Shown here one piece after another: positions 33,809-45,285 of a DNA stretch of 64,000 nt (positions are counted from its first letter, which is position 1; each line of letters starts with the position of its first letter). The notes below the pieces were generated by a model. That model was not told the origin of the DNA, did no database searches, and worked only from the letters and a program-made list of their open reading frames with translations. This DNA comes from Lycium barbarum (taxonomy: Eukaryota; Streptophyta; Magnoliopsida; Solanales; Solanaceae). The stretch lies in assembly GCF_019175385.1 (NCBI RefSeq), contig NC_083341.1, positions 16,004,203 through 16,068,202 on the forward strand, read 5' to 3'. Made by a program: the position numbers and the translations under genes.

Positions 33809-35362
33809 TGATGGATATAAATTATTCATGTAATTTCAATATAAAAATATAATATTTTAAAAATAAAACATGAATTATTTATATCATATTCTCGCACTTT
33901 TCTAACAAATCTTGCAGGAAAAGAATACATGAAAAAAGAGAAGAAGCAAGAACTAAAAGCCAAGAAATGAGGATGCATCCGTGACAACTTTACCAAAGAC
34001 TACACAAAGTCAAGAGAAACAAAGTTATGACAAATTCTCACCAAAATTTCATGATAAATTATCATGTCAAATTCTCAAGATTGCATGATAATTTGTCATG
34101 CCAATTTCTCAAGATTGCATAATAATTTGCCATGCCAATTTCTCATCAGGGAAATATTATTCTATTGAATTTCTCTTGCAATGTCTCTCCAAGACTTCTA
34201 GGAATTTTTCTATAAATAGGCATATGTTTGTAGAAGGAAAAAACCCATCTTTCATCCTATTTGCATCTAATAGTGAAGAGGACACAAGAACTAGTCTTGG
34301 TGTCTCTCTTGGATCTTGTAGTAAATATATTTTCTTAGTCTTTATTTCTATTTAGTTTTCCACTCCATAATGGAGTAAGTTTCCTTGGTTGGGATACTAT
34401 ATGAAACTTGATGAAGCTATTATAATAAACATCTTTATTCTATTATCTTCTTATGTTGGGATTTTCTCTTTATCATCTCTATACACCAAGGTATTTGATA
34501 TTAATTATATATATTATTGGATATAAGTATATCTCTTTGCAAAAATCTTTATCTTGTTATTTTATTTCTTATTCGGGAGAAGAGAACGATTTAAACAAGT
34601 TTAATGATTTAAATGATCGTTATCTTATTTCTTTTAGTCCTAATTCTCACGGAGGGATTAATTCAAATAAGTTTATTGATTTAAATTATCTTTATCTTAT
34701 TTCTTTCAGTCCTAATTCTCACGGAGGGATTGACTCAAATAAGTTTATTGATTTAATGGATCTTTGTCTTATTTCTTTCAGTCCTAATTCTCACGGAGGG
34801 ATTGACTCAAATAAAATTATTGATTTAGCAAAAGCTAATCGAAAGAGGCTTTTGTTCACTTGGTGCAATCAACTAAGATGATTCTTGTTTGAAGCCATTA
34901 CTTTAATTGGTTAACTACACTAATCGAAATAGGTGTTATTAATTAATTATTGTTTAATGTCACTAATTACTTGTCAATAAATTAATAGTATAAGCGAGAG
35001 TGGTGCTATTAACATATTGTCGTTATGTGGAGTGATTGTATTAGAAATAAGCAGTCATTCTTTAAACAGAGAAATAAATAATAAACTTTTGATTTTATTA
35101 TAATAATTTTATCTTGCCGATTCAAAATATCCCAACCTCTATCTTTTATTAGAAAAATTCAAAAATATTTCTTATTTTGTTATCATAATTTTCAAGACTT
35201 TTGTACAACTCTCTTTTCATCAATTTGATCTTATCAAATAGTGACAAAAATAATACAAATCTGTAGCCTAGGTGGTTCCAATCTCTGTGGGACGATATCT
35301 TAAACTTTACTATAATTTGATAGAGTACGAGCAGAAAATACCTATGCACATTAATCTCGTCA
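33809..35362 (+). mobile_element. Solo LTR inserted in the gypsy gag, 1,554 bp
   Basis: It starts TGATGGATATAAATTATTC and ends ATTAATCTCGTCA, i.e. TG...CA. Flanking 5-mers GGAAC (33804-33808) and GAAGC (35363-35367) differ by two transitions, as in an old target duplication. There is no coding sequence, PBS or polypurine tract inside. The phrase CTCTGTGGGACGATATCTTA near 35283-35302 resembles the end region of Tat/Athila-type LTRs, so that origin is likely but not proven. Confidence 0.65.
34597..34828 (+). repeat. 72-bp tandem repeat, three units, within the solo LTR
   Basis: AGTCCTAATTCTCACGGAGG occurs at 34636, 34708 and 34780, a strict 72-bp period. Because 72 is a multiple of three, an open frame (34453-34881) shows a 24-residue repeat containing ISFSPNSHGGI; this is probably a by-product of the period and not a gene. 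Confidence 0.9.
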
Positions 35363-36069
35363 GAAGCATTTTGCAGAGAAAGCAAGGATTCGTTTCAAGC
35401 TAAAAGGTCTTAAATCTGTTGAGGGCTGTCTGGAAAAGCTCAGGTAGGTAACCACCGTATCCGAGTTACAAGCACGTTTTGAAGACATAGCCAATGAGAC
35501 AGATGATATCTCCGATGGGTTGATGGTAAGGCTTTTTTTTTTTTTTCTGGTCTTAGAGAAGACATAAAAAATTCAGTTCTCAGTCACGAACCCAAAATGT
35601 ATGATGACACACTTAAATGGGCACATATACATAAGCGTCGAATCCAGGCAGCAAAAGCCCGAACCGACCAGCTTTTGCTAATAGAGGGGCGCCTCTTTTG
35701 CCTAGCCCTAATCAGGGTCCCTCAACCTCTTCCACTCCAATAACTTCCACTTTGAACCGCCCACCCCTTAAACGCCTTACTCATGCTGAGATTCAGAATC
35801 GGCGTGAGCGTGGATTATGCTATTATTGTGAGGAAAAATACACTGCAGGCCACAAGTGTAAGTCTCCACCTCAGCTACTTCTTCTAACTAACAGATCCGA
35901 TATTGAACCCGACTTATCGGAGCCATTTATCTATGATGACCTCTTAACCGAAGGGATGCAAGTTTTAGAGGTCCAAGAGCAGTCTGTTATTTCATATCAT
36001 GCCTTGGCGGGTGGACATGCATCATCCACACTACCATTCCTCGGGCATGTAAATGGATCTCGGGTCTAA
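35363..36069 (+). pseudogene. gag of the gypsy element, second part with zinc knuckle
   Basis: After the solo LTR, gag resumes with HFAEKARIRFKLKGLKS and LRQVTTVSELQARFEDIAN. A run of about 15 T (35536-35550) disturbs the frame near GLMVRLF. The nucleocapsid lies at 35698-36069: RERGLCYYCEEKYTAGHKC, a CCHC-type zinc knuckle that binds element RNA. One frame runs from there to a stop just before the protease. Confidence 0.75.
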
Positions 36070-36072
36070 GTT

Positions 36073-36539
36073 TTGTTGGACGGAGGAAGTAATCATAATT
36101 TTGTACAGATGCGAGTAGCCAAGTTTTTGCAACTTCCAGTAGAGTCCACTCCCAACTTTTCTATTATGGTGGGTAGCGGTCAACGACTCCGTTGTGAAAG
36201 CGTGTGCGACAGGTTCCTATTACGTTTCAAAGTTATATTCTCACACTTGATCTGTATGTGCTTCCTATGCATGGTGCAGACAAAGTTCTTGGGGATGCGT
36301 GGCTTTCTACGCTAGGAAGAGTGGTGCAAGATTATACTGAGCGCTTGTTTGAGTTCACTTCAGAGGGGAAAACTATAAGTTGGAAGGGAGATATTCTAAA
36401 CGCTGCAATGCCGATCCAATTGCATAGCCTTCTTAGATACGTTGCTACTGATGCAGTGTCTTCATATTACTGCCTACAACTGGTGCAAAATGAGATGTCG
36501 GCTGAAGAAGTCACTAATCTAGACCCGGTCCCTATTTAG
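36073..36539 (+). pseudogene. Aspartic protease of the gypsy element
   Basis: VLLDGGSNHNFVQ at about 36073 is the retropepsin active site (usually LDSGS; here LDGGS). VPITFQSYILTLDLYVLPM, GADKVLGDAWLSTLG and VVQDYTERLFEF follow, the typical protease tail of this gypsy group, in a frame shifted from the start. A stop at 36067 and the frame change make it inactive. Confidence 0.75.
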
Positions 36540-36574
36540 ATGAGTTTGCCGATGTTTTCCAGAAACAACAGGGA

Positions 36575-37860
36575 TTGCCGCCATCACGGTCACAAGATCA
36601 TGCGATTCATTTAAATCCTGGGGCGGAACCAGTAAATGTCAAGCCATATCGCTATCCCTACTTCCAAAAACAAGTCATGGAACAGTTGGTTGCCGACATG
36701 CTGAGGGATGGGGTTCTCAGGCCTAGCAGGAGATCATTTTCCTCTCCGGTGTTGTTAGTCCGAAAGAAGGATGGTACGTGGAGATTTTACGTGGATTAAA
36801 GGGCTTTCAATGCCATTACTGTGAGGGAAAGGTTCCCAATTCCCACTATTGATGAGCTATTCAATGAGTTAAATGGTGCGGTTTATTTTTCAAAGTTGGA
36901 CTTACTACCAGGTTACCATCAAATCAGGGTCAGAATTGAACATGTAACAAAAACAACATTTCGAATACATGATGGACACTACGAATTTTTAGTTATGCCA
37001 TTCGGGTTGTCTAATGCCCCGTCAACATTTCAGGCCACCATGAATGAGATATTTCGGCCTTATCTCTGACGGTTTGTGTTGGTTTTTTTCGATGATATCT
37101 TGACCTATAGCTCCATTTGGAAGGAACACCTTGTCCACTTACGATCAGCGCTCGAATTACTTCGACAATATCAGTTGATGGCCAAGAGGGCCAAATGCTT
37201 ATTTGGTCAGCTTTCCGTAGAGTACCTCAGACATGTGATATCTCAGTACGGCCTAAGTGTGGATTCAAGCAAAATCCTAACCATTCAATAGTGGCCTCCG
37301 CCTAAGAATGTTAAGGAAGTACGTAGTTTTCTAAGGCTCACTGGCTATTATCATCGCTTCATTCATCATTATGCATCCATAGCAGGACCCCTCACAGCTT
37401 TGTTGCACAAAGAATCATTTGTGTGGAATTCTTCTACCTAGTCTGTCTTTGAGGCTTTAAAAGCTAAACTCAGCACAACTCCTGTATTAGTATTAATGGA
37501 TTTTTCCCAGGAGTTTCAACTAGAAACGGATGCATCCGGGTGAGGTATAGGGGTTGCCTTGTCTTAGAAGGGGCAACCAATAGCCTATTTTAGCCAAAAG
37601 TTGAGCACACGCATGCAGGAAGCATCCACGTATCACAGGGAGATGTTTGCATTACCCAAGCAGTGAGTAAATGGCATCAATACTTATTGGGATGCAAATT
37701 CAGTATATACATTGATCAACAATCACTCACAAACCTGACCAATCAAACTATACAAACGTTGGAACAACAAAAATGGCTTAGCAAGTTGGTGGGGTATGAC
37801 TTTCAAATTATCTACCGCCCAGGTAAATTAAATCAAGTTGCCGATGACCTTTCTCGTCCT
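36575..37860 (+). pseudogene. Reverse transcriptase and RNase H of the gypsy element
   Basis: RT motifs in order: [68 protein letters not shown] and the catalytic box VFFDDIL near 37083 (FFDD for YxDD). RNase H shows ETDASG near 37525 and QPIAYFSQKLS near 37578. At least six in-frame stops are visible, for example TAA at 36797-36799, TGA after IFRPYL, TAG in the IQ-WPPPK segment, and TGA at the RNase H active site. Confidence 0.85.
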
Positions 37861-37979
37861 TTTGAGGATGTTTTACTAGCTATTTCTTCTCGGAGTTATG
37901 AGCTTGAAAAGGAACTGAAATCTCTCAATCCATCACACACCGAGCTGCTTGGTATCCATAAGCAATTAGAAAGCAACCT

Positions 37980-39187
37980 GACACCTACTTGGGCTATGTT
38001 TTTCGGGATGGTCTCCTATTTTTTAGGGGACGATTGGTCATACCCTCTGATTCCCCACTGCGTAATAACTTGCTACATGAGTTTCATGACACTTCGATTG
38101 GGGGTCACGCTAGGGTGGCACGTACATATCATAGATTAGCTTCGAATTTTTACTGGAAGCAAATGAGGCGTGATATCCATATTTTGTTGTTTCCTGCCAA
38201 CAAATGAAGGACGTTCACCACCATCCAGCTAGATTATTGCAACCCTTACCAATTCCTGATTTGGTATTCTAAGACATTGCAATGGATTTCATCACGTGCT
38301 TACCTAGCTTAAAGGGAAAATCCACTATCATGACAGTGATTGATCGTTTAACAAAGTATGGTCACTTCATTCCTTTGCCTTCCACTTTTTCCACACAAAC
38401 TGTTGCTGAAGCCGTTGTGGTGAGAATTATTCGTCTTCATGGGCCACCAAGAACCATATTAACTGATCGTGATCCTAGGTTCTTGCACATCTTTTGGCAG
38501 GAAATCAATTGTTTGCAGGGCACTTCTTTGGCAATGAGTACCGCTTACCATCCACAATCTGAGGCCCTTAAAAAATGCGTGGAACAGTATCTTCGTTGCT
38601 ATGTCACTGATTCTCCACACCGCTGGGTTTTCATGTTATCTTGGGCCGAGTACTGGTATAACACTTCGCACCAAACTTCGACAGGTATGACTCCCTTTCA
38701 GGCTCTTTATGGGAGAAAACCTCCTACTATAGCTCATTACATCAAGGATAACAGTCCTAGCGAGCTGGTGGAAAATTATTTTCTGGATAGGGATGAGATT
38801 TTGGTACTGTTAAAGCTCAATTTGATTAAGGCACAGGCTCGCATGAAGAAGTTGGTGGACAAACATCGTACCGAGCTTGAGTTTGCTATGGGGGACTGAG
38901 TGTTTGTCAAGCTTAAGCCATGTCGTCAAAACACTTTGCGCCTGCAACAACATCCAAAGCTGGGCAGGCGTTATTTTGGACCTTTCCAAGTCCTTAAATG
39001 CATTGGTCAAGTGGCATACAAGTTAGATTTACCGAACACGGTTCGAATTCATCCTGTTTTTCATGTTTCGATATTAAAGCGATGTGTTGGAGAACCAGAG
39101 CAACATATTACCCCATTAAGTCTAACTGATTTTGCTGAACAGTGGGTTGAGTCTTCCCCAAACCTTGAGGACAAGGTTCTTTCATAG
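37980..39187 (+). pseudogene. Integrase and C-terminal region of the gypsy element
   Basis: The core at 38282-38899 reads MDFITCLPSLKGKSTIMTV, VIDRLTKYGHF (first catalytic Asp), ILTDRDPRF (second Asp), YHPQSEALKKCVEQYLR, and MTPFQALYGRKPPT. In related integrases the segment after YHPQS carries the catalytic Glu (QTE); here it is replaced by EALKKCV, so the DDE triad is probably lost. The GPFQVLKCIGQVAYKL and FHVSILKRC motifs at 38900-39187 are the usual Ty3 C-terminal fold. A chromodomain is not evident before the stop at 39187. Confidence 0.8.
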
Positions 39188-39198
39188 GAGGGAAGTAT

Positions 39199-39597
39199 TG
39201 TTATGAATGATATTGATGACGTGGAGGACAGTAGGGCGAACACTGGAGATAAGAGTAATCTTATTCAACCTAGAAGGAGTAACCGTGTGAAAATGTCATC
39301 TAAAAGATTAACTGATTTTGTAGTGCAGCCGGGTTAACCGAATGTAGTGGGGAAATGCGTAATATACAGCAGTTGGAGTATCAGAAAACTGCTATAAGTA
39401 ACTATCTCTAGGAATAGTTAGGATAGGCTATTGTTGCATTGTATTTCTGCTTCTCATCTATCTTTTCTGAATTTCTCTTCTCATCTCTTCTTGTATCTTC
39501 TTATTCCTTTGTTGTTTCACTACAATTTCCAGTTGTTTGTAACTCTTTCTAGTTAACTAATATAGACAGTCAAGTTGTTGATATTGTGTTTGTTCTA
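39199..39597 (+). repeat. 3' LTR of the gypsy element
   Basis: 399 bp, the same length as the 5' copy, preceded by the polypurine tract at 39186-39198. Right of it the split MITE resumes (39598-39705). Confidence 0.88.
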
Positions 39598-39705
39598 TTT
39601 TTCCCTTAAAAAACTTATGTCCCCATAGGCATAACTTTGATTGCCGAAGGACAAAAATTAAGACCAGCCCATTTGAAGGGCAAACCATGCAATTTCTTCT
39701 GTAAA

Positions 39706-40524
39706 AGAATTGTAGACATTAGATGACGGTCTAAAATTTTATTAGTCTCAATGGCTTATATATAATTGTACAATTTTTTTGAAAACTCAAAAGGGATTAA
39801 AACCTAAATAATAGCCTAAAAATGGACATTTGTGTAAATCGTCCGAGTTTTTAGTCAACATCTCCTTCATCTCGTTTTATGATAGCGATCCACATAATCA
39901 ATGACATATATCATTCAATTTGCCAAAAAACAAATTGCTACTTTTTTTTTTGGTCGAAAAGCAAGTAAACGCTTAAAACATTAGTATACACTACGTTTGA
40001 TTTATTTCCTTGCTCCGTGAGCAACTTTGGCTCCGAATCTTATACTACTAATAAGTTCGATTCCTAAGTTTCTTATTTCTCACAATTAAAGTAATGGAAA
40101 ATGTAATTGTCATGTTATAGAGTGGTTGATAAGCATATTTATCAAAATGTACACGTATCATAGTGTGTGATATGCATATCAAGAAAGGATTTAGATTTTG
40201 ACTTTGGGGTATAAACAAGGTTTGCCGCAAATTAAGACAGGCCAATTTTTTGAATAAAGTAAGCAGAAAGAAACATCTCTTGAAAATGACTTGTTAATGA
40301 AAGGTTAGTGTAATGCCATCCTAAAATGAACTGGCCTGAAAATAATCAAAAACATGGTTGTCATGACATATCTCAGTAGGGGATCGTTTACCAAAAACTA
40401 ATAAGTAATTTTTATAAATATTTGACTACATATTTATAAATATTATACTAAATACTCCATTTATAAATATTTAACTGTGAACACAATTATTAATATGTTG
40501 TTCTTGAAGTCGTTGTAGAACTCA
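39706..40524. other. AT-rich intergenic DNA without recognisable features
   Basis: No conserved ORF, RNA gene or element terminus was identified. Confidence 0.55.
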
Positions 40525-40534
40525 TAAACTTCAA

Positions 40535-41487
40535 GAGTTAAAAGCTTATATGATCACTCAACTTTGGGTAATTGGCCATTATAGTCATTCAACCTTATTT
40601 GTCTTCGAAAAATCACTCAATTTTGGGTAAATGGCCTCTATAATCACTCAAGTTTATTTTGTCTTCTAAATATCACTCAATTTTGGGTAATATGAACTTT
40701 CAGTTAGTATTGCTGACAATTAGGCTAATTGAATTTATGGCTCACTTGTTTACTTTGATAGAATTTTATATTCTTAGAATAATTTTTATTATTATTATTT
40801 ACACTGTTAGAAATAAAAGATTTTTTCATCGACATTCAATGAGAAATTTGTAGTATAAAAAAAAAATCCCACCGAACTAGCTCACCGGGAAAACACATGG
40901 TAGGAAACAGGTTCCCATTGAAGCGCTGGGGAACTTCATAGTATTTCCGTGTGAAAACACTACTATTTAAATTTTTTTCATTGATAATTAGTGGGTAATA
41001 GCCACTGAACTTTTTGGGCGTGGGAAATTCAGTGGGAAAATGGAGAATTTTTTGTTGTGTTATGCCTTGTAATATTACTTGATATATTGTCTAAGTTCAT
41101 TATTTGTATGTGTTAATGATGAATGATATCCTAAACTTTAGTATTATATGCACTAATTGTGATGAATTGGATCCTAAATAAATAAATAAATATAATTATT
41201 GATTTAAATTTTTTAAGATATTTTAAAAAATTATAACTGTCACTTCACTAATTATGTACCGGAAATTATATTTTCGACTAAAATGATTATGAAGGCCAAT
41301 TACCCAAAGTTGAGTGATTATGGAGGCCAATCACCCAAAGTTGAGTGACTTTTGGAAGACAAAACAAAGTCGAGTGACTATAGAGGTCATTTACTCAAAG
41401 TTGAGTGACTTTTGAAAAACAGAATAAAGTTGAGTGACTATGATGGCTAATTATCCAAAATTGAGTGACCATATAAGCTTTTAACTC
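40535..41487. mobile_element. Long-TIR MITE with internal sub-repeats, 953 bp
   Basis: Terminal arms of about 150-200 bp start GAGTTAAAAGCTTATATGAT and end CATATAAGCTTTTAACTC. Each arm has three or four copies of the motif TCACTCAACTTTGGGTAA or its complement. A 10-bp flank, TAAACTTCAA (40525-40534) and TAACCTTCAA (41488-41497), matches at 9 of 10. This fits a Mutator-like or similar long-duplication element. It is non-coding. Confidence 0.75.
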
Positions 41488-41723
41488 TAACCTTCAAATT
41501 TTAGAACCGCCTCTTATGTAATAGTGCCAGTTTTATATACTAAATTTTTATTGATCATGAGACATTTTCTGCTTATATAATTTAGCAAGAACAACATTAT
41601 CAGACCAATTGCTTGTTTATCACACAATTCATCGAAAGCTTGGTTTGCAATTCAGCCAGCAACCAGCAGCCAATATGATTTATTTGTTTGTTGTACTCCA
41701 CGTAGTTGTCTATATAAAATAAA

Positions 41724-42803
41724 GGTAAAAGTCATAGATAGCCCCCTAAACTTTGCCACATTTTTTTTTAGGGTACCTAAACCGAGGTTTGTATCTATTG
41801 GGTACCTAAACCAGTCCGAATTTATACACATAAATACTTTTTGCTGATGTGGTAAAAAAAGTGAAATGCACTCTCCTTGGGCACGTGAAGTACTCTTCAA
41901 TACTATTTTTTTTTTTGTTTGGTTGAAAGCTTACCTCTTTTAAAATATGACTTAAATTAAATAAATAAATAAAAAAACTAAAAACTGGACAGCCCGTCAG
42001 CCAACTCCCCTCACCCCTCTTCGTCTTCTCCACCACTGCTTCTCTTCTTCAATTTTTTTTTGTTTCTTTTGATTCTTTCTATAAAAATAATTTGTGAATC
42101 AGATGTTTCTTTTGATCACCATTTTCTTTATTTTTTCTAAATCTAAAAAGCACCATCACCATCTTGTTCACCGAAAAAAAATGGAGACTCACCACTGTTA
42201 GTACCTTTTTTTTTTTTTTTATGAAGTATGCATTCTCACCTTTCATTGATTAACTTATATTTAGTAAGAATTTTAAAGATTGAAGGACCATAATTTTAGT
42301 GGTGGCCCAGCGGTGGCCGTCGCCGAATTCGACGGTGAAGAAGTAAAAAGGAATCCTAAGGAGAGGGGAAAGAAAGAGATAAGAAAGGAGGAGTGTGTCT
42401 TAGAAAGACATTGGTGGACCTAAATGAAGGAAGAAAAGGGGAATAATTGTTGGTGAGGTAGGCTGCTGGGGGTGGGGGGACGGCGGTTGGGGGTGGTGGT
42501 GCGGCGGCCAGTGGTGGGGGAGCAGCGGCCGGAGATGAAAATGAGGGGGAGGGGGGGGGGGGGGGGATGTTGTATAATTTATTTTTAATTATTATGATCG
42601 ATCCTGCCGTCACGTGTCATGTTTTCATTTGAAAAAGTTGTCACACCATGGAGAGTGTAAGACACTCTCCTAATTTTGCTGATTATTGTGAAAAAAGTAT
42701 TTAATGGGATCGAATTCGAACTGATTTAGATACCCAATAGGTACTCGATTTAGATACCAAAAAAAAATGTGACAAAATTTAAGGGCTATCTATGACTTTT
42801 GAC
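41724..42803. mobile_element. Second Mutator-like element, related to the one in the dehydratase intron
   Basis: Ends GGTAAAAGTCATAGATAGCC and CTATGACTTTTGAC; perfect 9-bp duplication TAAAATAAA at 41715-41723 and 42804-42812. The TIRs and the CT-rich interior match the copy at 20370-21395. This copy carries an extra G-rich block (42450-42566, G16 run at 42551-42566). On the minus strand the block reads as a proline/alanine-rich stretch, which is low-complexity and not a believable gene. Confidence 0.88.
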
Positions 42804-42897
42804 TAAAATAAAGAATAGAAAGGAATAGAGAGGGTACCATTCCATGTGTCAGGTGGGACATTAGTTTTAAATATATTTTGGATCTAGTTTTGGCTTT

Positions 42898-43164
42898 GAG
42901 CCCGTTTGGATTGACTTATAAGTTGCTTATAAGCTGTTTTCAGTTTTTTTTGAGTGTTTGGCTGGCCAGCTTAAAGTCATTTTATGCTTAAAATAAGCTC
43001 AAAAAAATAATTGGGCCCATTTGACTTAACTTATGTAAAGCAGCTTATAAGCTGAAAACAGCTTATAAGTCAAAAAAAAAAAATTAGATTACCCCAACTT
43101 ATTTTTTTAACTTATAAGCTGTTTGTAGCTTATAGGCATAAGGTCATCCCATCCAAACATCCTC
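42898..43164 (+). mobile_element. Tourist-like MITE, copy A
   Basis: It starts GAGCCCGTTTGGATTGACTT and ends CATCCAAACATCCTC, with several inner copies of CAGCTTATAAGCTGAAAAC. Flanking bases TTT/AAA are not a clear TTA/TAA duplication, so it is probably mutated. It belongs with copies B to E. Confidence 0.7.
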
Positions 43165-43285
43165 AAATTGTCTGATTACTAGCTAGTCAGGTTCTTCATT
43201 AGATTAATATCCAAATATGACAACTAATATGCTTTTTTTACGGCTTAATTTAGAAGATAAAGTCGAATCATTTCTAGCAGCTTTA

Positions 43286-43565
43286 GAGCCTGTTTGGATG
43301 GGCTTAAAAAAAGCAGCTTATAAGTTGTTTCCAGCTTATAAGCTAAAAATAAATAAATTGAGGTAGTCCAACTTATTTTTTTTTTGGCTTATAAGCTGTT
43401 TTCAACTTATAAGCTGCTTTAGATAAGCTATAAGCTAAGTCAAACGGGTCCAATTAATTTTTTGAGCTTATTTTAAGCACAAAATGACTTTAAACTGACC
43501 AGCCAAACACTTAAAAAAACTGAAAACAGCTTATAGGCAACTTATAAGCCAATCCAAACGGGCTC
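43286..43565 (-). mobile_element. Tourist-like MITE, copy B
   Basis: GAGCCTGTTTGGATGGGCTT to CAATCCAAACGGGCTC, inverted relative to copy A, flanked by TTA on both sides (43283-43285, 43566-43568), as for PIF/Harbinger elements. Confidence 0.8.
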
Positions 43566-43645
43566 TTAGTTTAAAAGCAATTACACAATTTAAAACTATG
43601 GGGTGAATGAGCACGTCAATTGAGGCTAGACCATTTATGTCTAGT

Positions 43646-44168
43646 ACGCATTTGGACATGCAATTTAAAATCACGAGAAGAAATCAGTATTTAGATATGT
43701 ATTTCATTTCATGATTTTAAATTATAATTTTAAATTTTTTAAATATAAAATTTGATTAATAAGTTTATATTTTGTAAAAATAAATTTATAAGTTGGTAGA
43801 TATTTTTAACAATTACTCCCGTCAATCATTTACTAACTTTTATTTATATCTGCCATGTGGGAGGATTATAATAAAGAGTAGTTACATTACTATTCATGTT
43901 AAATTTTCTTTTTTATTGAACTAAAGTTTGATAAATTGATGTTGTATTTTTTAGAAAGGCCTTCTAGAAGCGTATTAATTTTGTTATGAATTATGACTTG
44001 CTCATTTTGTAAGATTGTATAAGAATTGAGAATATTTTGATAATTTTCACAACTTATGAATTTTTATGTTTATAAGAAAAAATACAACTTAAGAAATCCA
44101 AATTGCATGTCCAAACATGATTTCAAATCATGATTTCATCTCATGATTTCAAATCATGTCCAAACCGT
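43646..44168 (+). repeat. Non-coding TIR element family X, copy 1
   Basis: Starts near CATTTGGACATGCAATTTAA and ends near AAATCATGTCCAAACCG. The interior (43800-44100) is the reverse complement of 51230-51540, defining a second copy at about 50935-51735. Target duplications were not fixed. Confidence 0.6.
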
Positions 44169-44189
44169 TTCCTAGTCACATGCATACTT

Positions 44190-45285
44190 AACACCTGTCA
44201 CACGACGTGACATGCCTAGACATGCTAAGGATCTCTGAAAGATATCCAATAGGTTTCATAGGCTACCTCCTAAGAAGGTAGAACGAGAGCTTTTGGGATA
44301 AATGTAACCAAAGAAAACAAATTCACATAAAGCATGTAAACAATTCAAGGTTTGAAAACTAATACTAATAGACTTAAGACTTAAACTGTAAGCTAAACAT
44401 GTAAGAAAATAACTGAAATTGGAACTTTAAGGTACTAGTTAAATTGTAATAGAAATTAAGGTACACATAATAGCCCTGCGTACGTGAGATCTGCAACACG
44501 AAAAGGGCCGAGGGAGTGTTAACCTATCTCCCCAGCAAACAATAGCCCATACGAGCATATGGGTAGCTAATCACGACACTCACGTAGGGGAAGGCCAGAT
44601 AGCTCTCGCGTATGAACGTGACCCAATAATGTATGAATGAATGTTGAAACCTAACATTAGTATCATAACAAGACACATAACGAGTGATGATACAAATAAG
44701 CATATATTATTGTCACGTTTTCATATAAAGTCATAATGAATTAGAATGGAGTGAACTGAATAATTGAGCATAAAAAGACATAGAATATGAATTTCACGAA
44801 TCATGGTATCATGGTGGTTCTAATGAAAGTCCCTGTTAAAAGAGTAAGCCTTAACTTACCTGAGAGCTACAAGCTCAACTATTCCTCCAATAAATTTCGA
44901 ATCACAATTTACATGATAATCTGGCTAAGTCTATATCAATATAGGGTAAAAAAATTAAATTTTATACACAATTTTCTTGTCTACCGAAAATCCCGCTTAA
45001 AGTATTATCTTATTCAGAGTAAGAGCTCGTTTGGATTGACTTATAAGTTATTTTTAACTTTTTTGAGTGTTTGACTGGCAGCTTATAAGTCATTTTGTGC
45101 TAAAATAAGATTCAAAAAATAATTTATTCTGTTTGACTTAATTTATCTAAAGCAGCTTATAAGCTGAAAGTAATTTTTTTAAGTCCATCCAACAAGGCTC
45201 TAACTCAACGAATCAATTTGCAGGGTTCAAGTCCGACAAATCAACTTGTTCCACCTTCCACCCTATAGTTTAGGGGCGTGACAGC
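44190..45285. repeat. Possible fragment of a large-LTR gypsy element
   Basis: Less AT-rich stretches such as GATCTGCAACACGAAAAGGG and CTAATCACGACACTCACGTA, bounded by CTGTCACACGACGTGACATG and AGGGGCGTGACAG, look like the LTR sequence of Del/Tekay-type elements, but no pol domain or target duplication is visible. A Tourist-like MITE lies inside at 45023-45200. Confidence 0.35.
45023..45200 (+). mobile_element. Tourist-like MITE, copy C
   Basis: GAGCTCGTTTGGATTGACTT to CATCCAACAAGGCTC, flanked by TAA (45020-45022, 45201-45203). Shorter than copies A and B by internal deletion. Confidence 0.75.

Larger units (their letters stand above)
33004..39597 (+). mobile_element. Ty3/gypsy retrotransposon with two LTRs, degenerate, 6.6 kb
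   Basis: Two 399-bp LTRs (33004-33402, 39199-39597), both starting TGTTATGAATGATATTGATG, differ at about 23 positions by eye (around 6%). Flanking 5-mers TTTTG (32999-33003) and TTTTT (39598-39602) match at 4 of 5. A purine tract AGGAGGGAAGTAT precedes the 3' LTR, and TTGGTGCTTTCATCTAGAG follows the 5' LTR as the likely primer site. Gag, zinc knuckle, protease, RT, RNase H and integrase follow in Ty3 order with many stops. A solo LTR lies inside gag. No chromodomain was recognised, so the lineage is left open. Confidence 0.9.

Noticed and set aside
34453..34881. 142-codon ORF with repeats as a host gene
   Set aside because: It lies wholly inside a solo LTR and is kept open by a 72-bp tandem repeat; no start context and no protein family.
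42356..42613. Proline/alanine-rich ORF of 85 codons on the minus strand
   Set aside because: It is the complement of the G-rich block of a Mutator-like element; low complexity, no start context and no homologue family.
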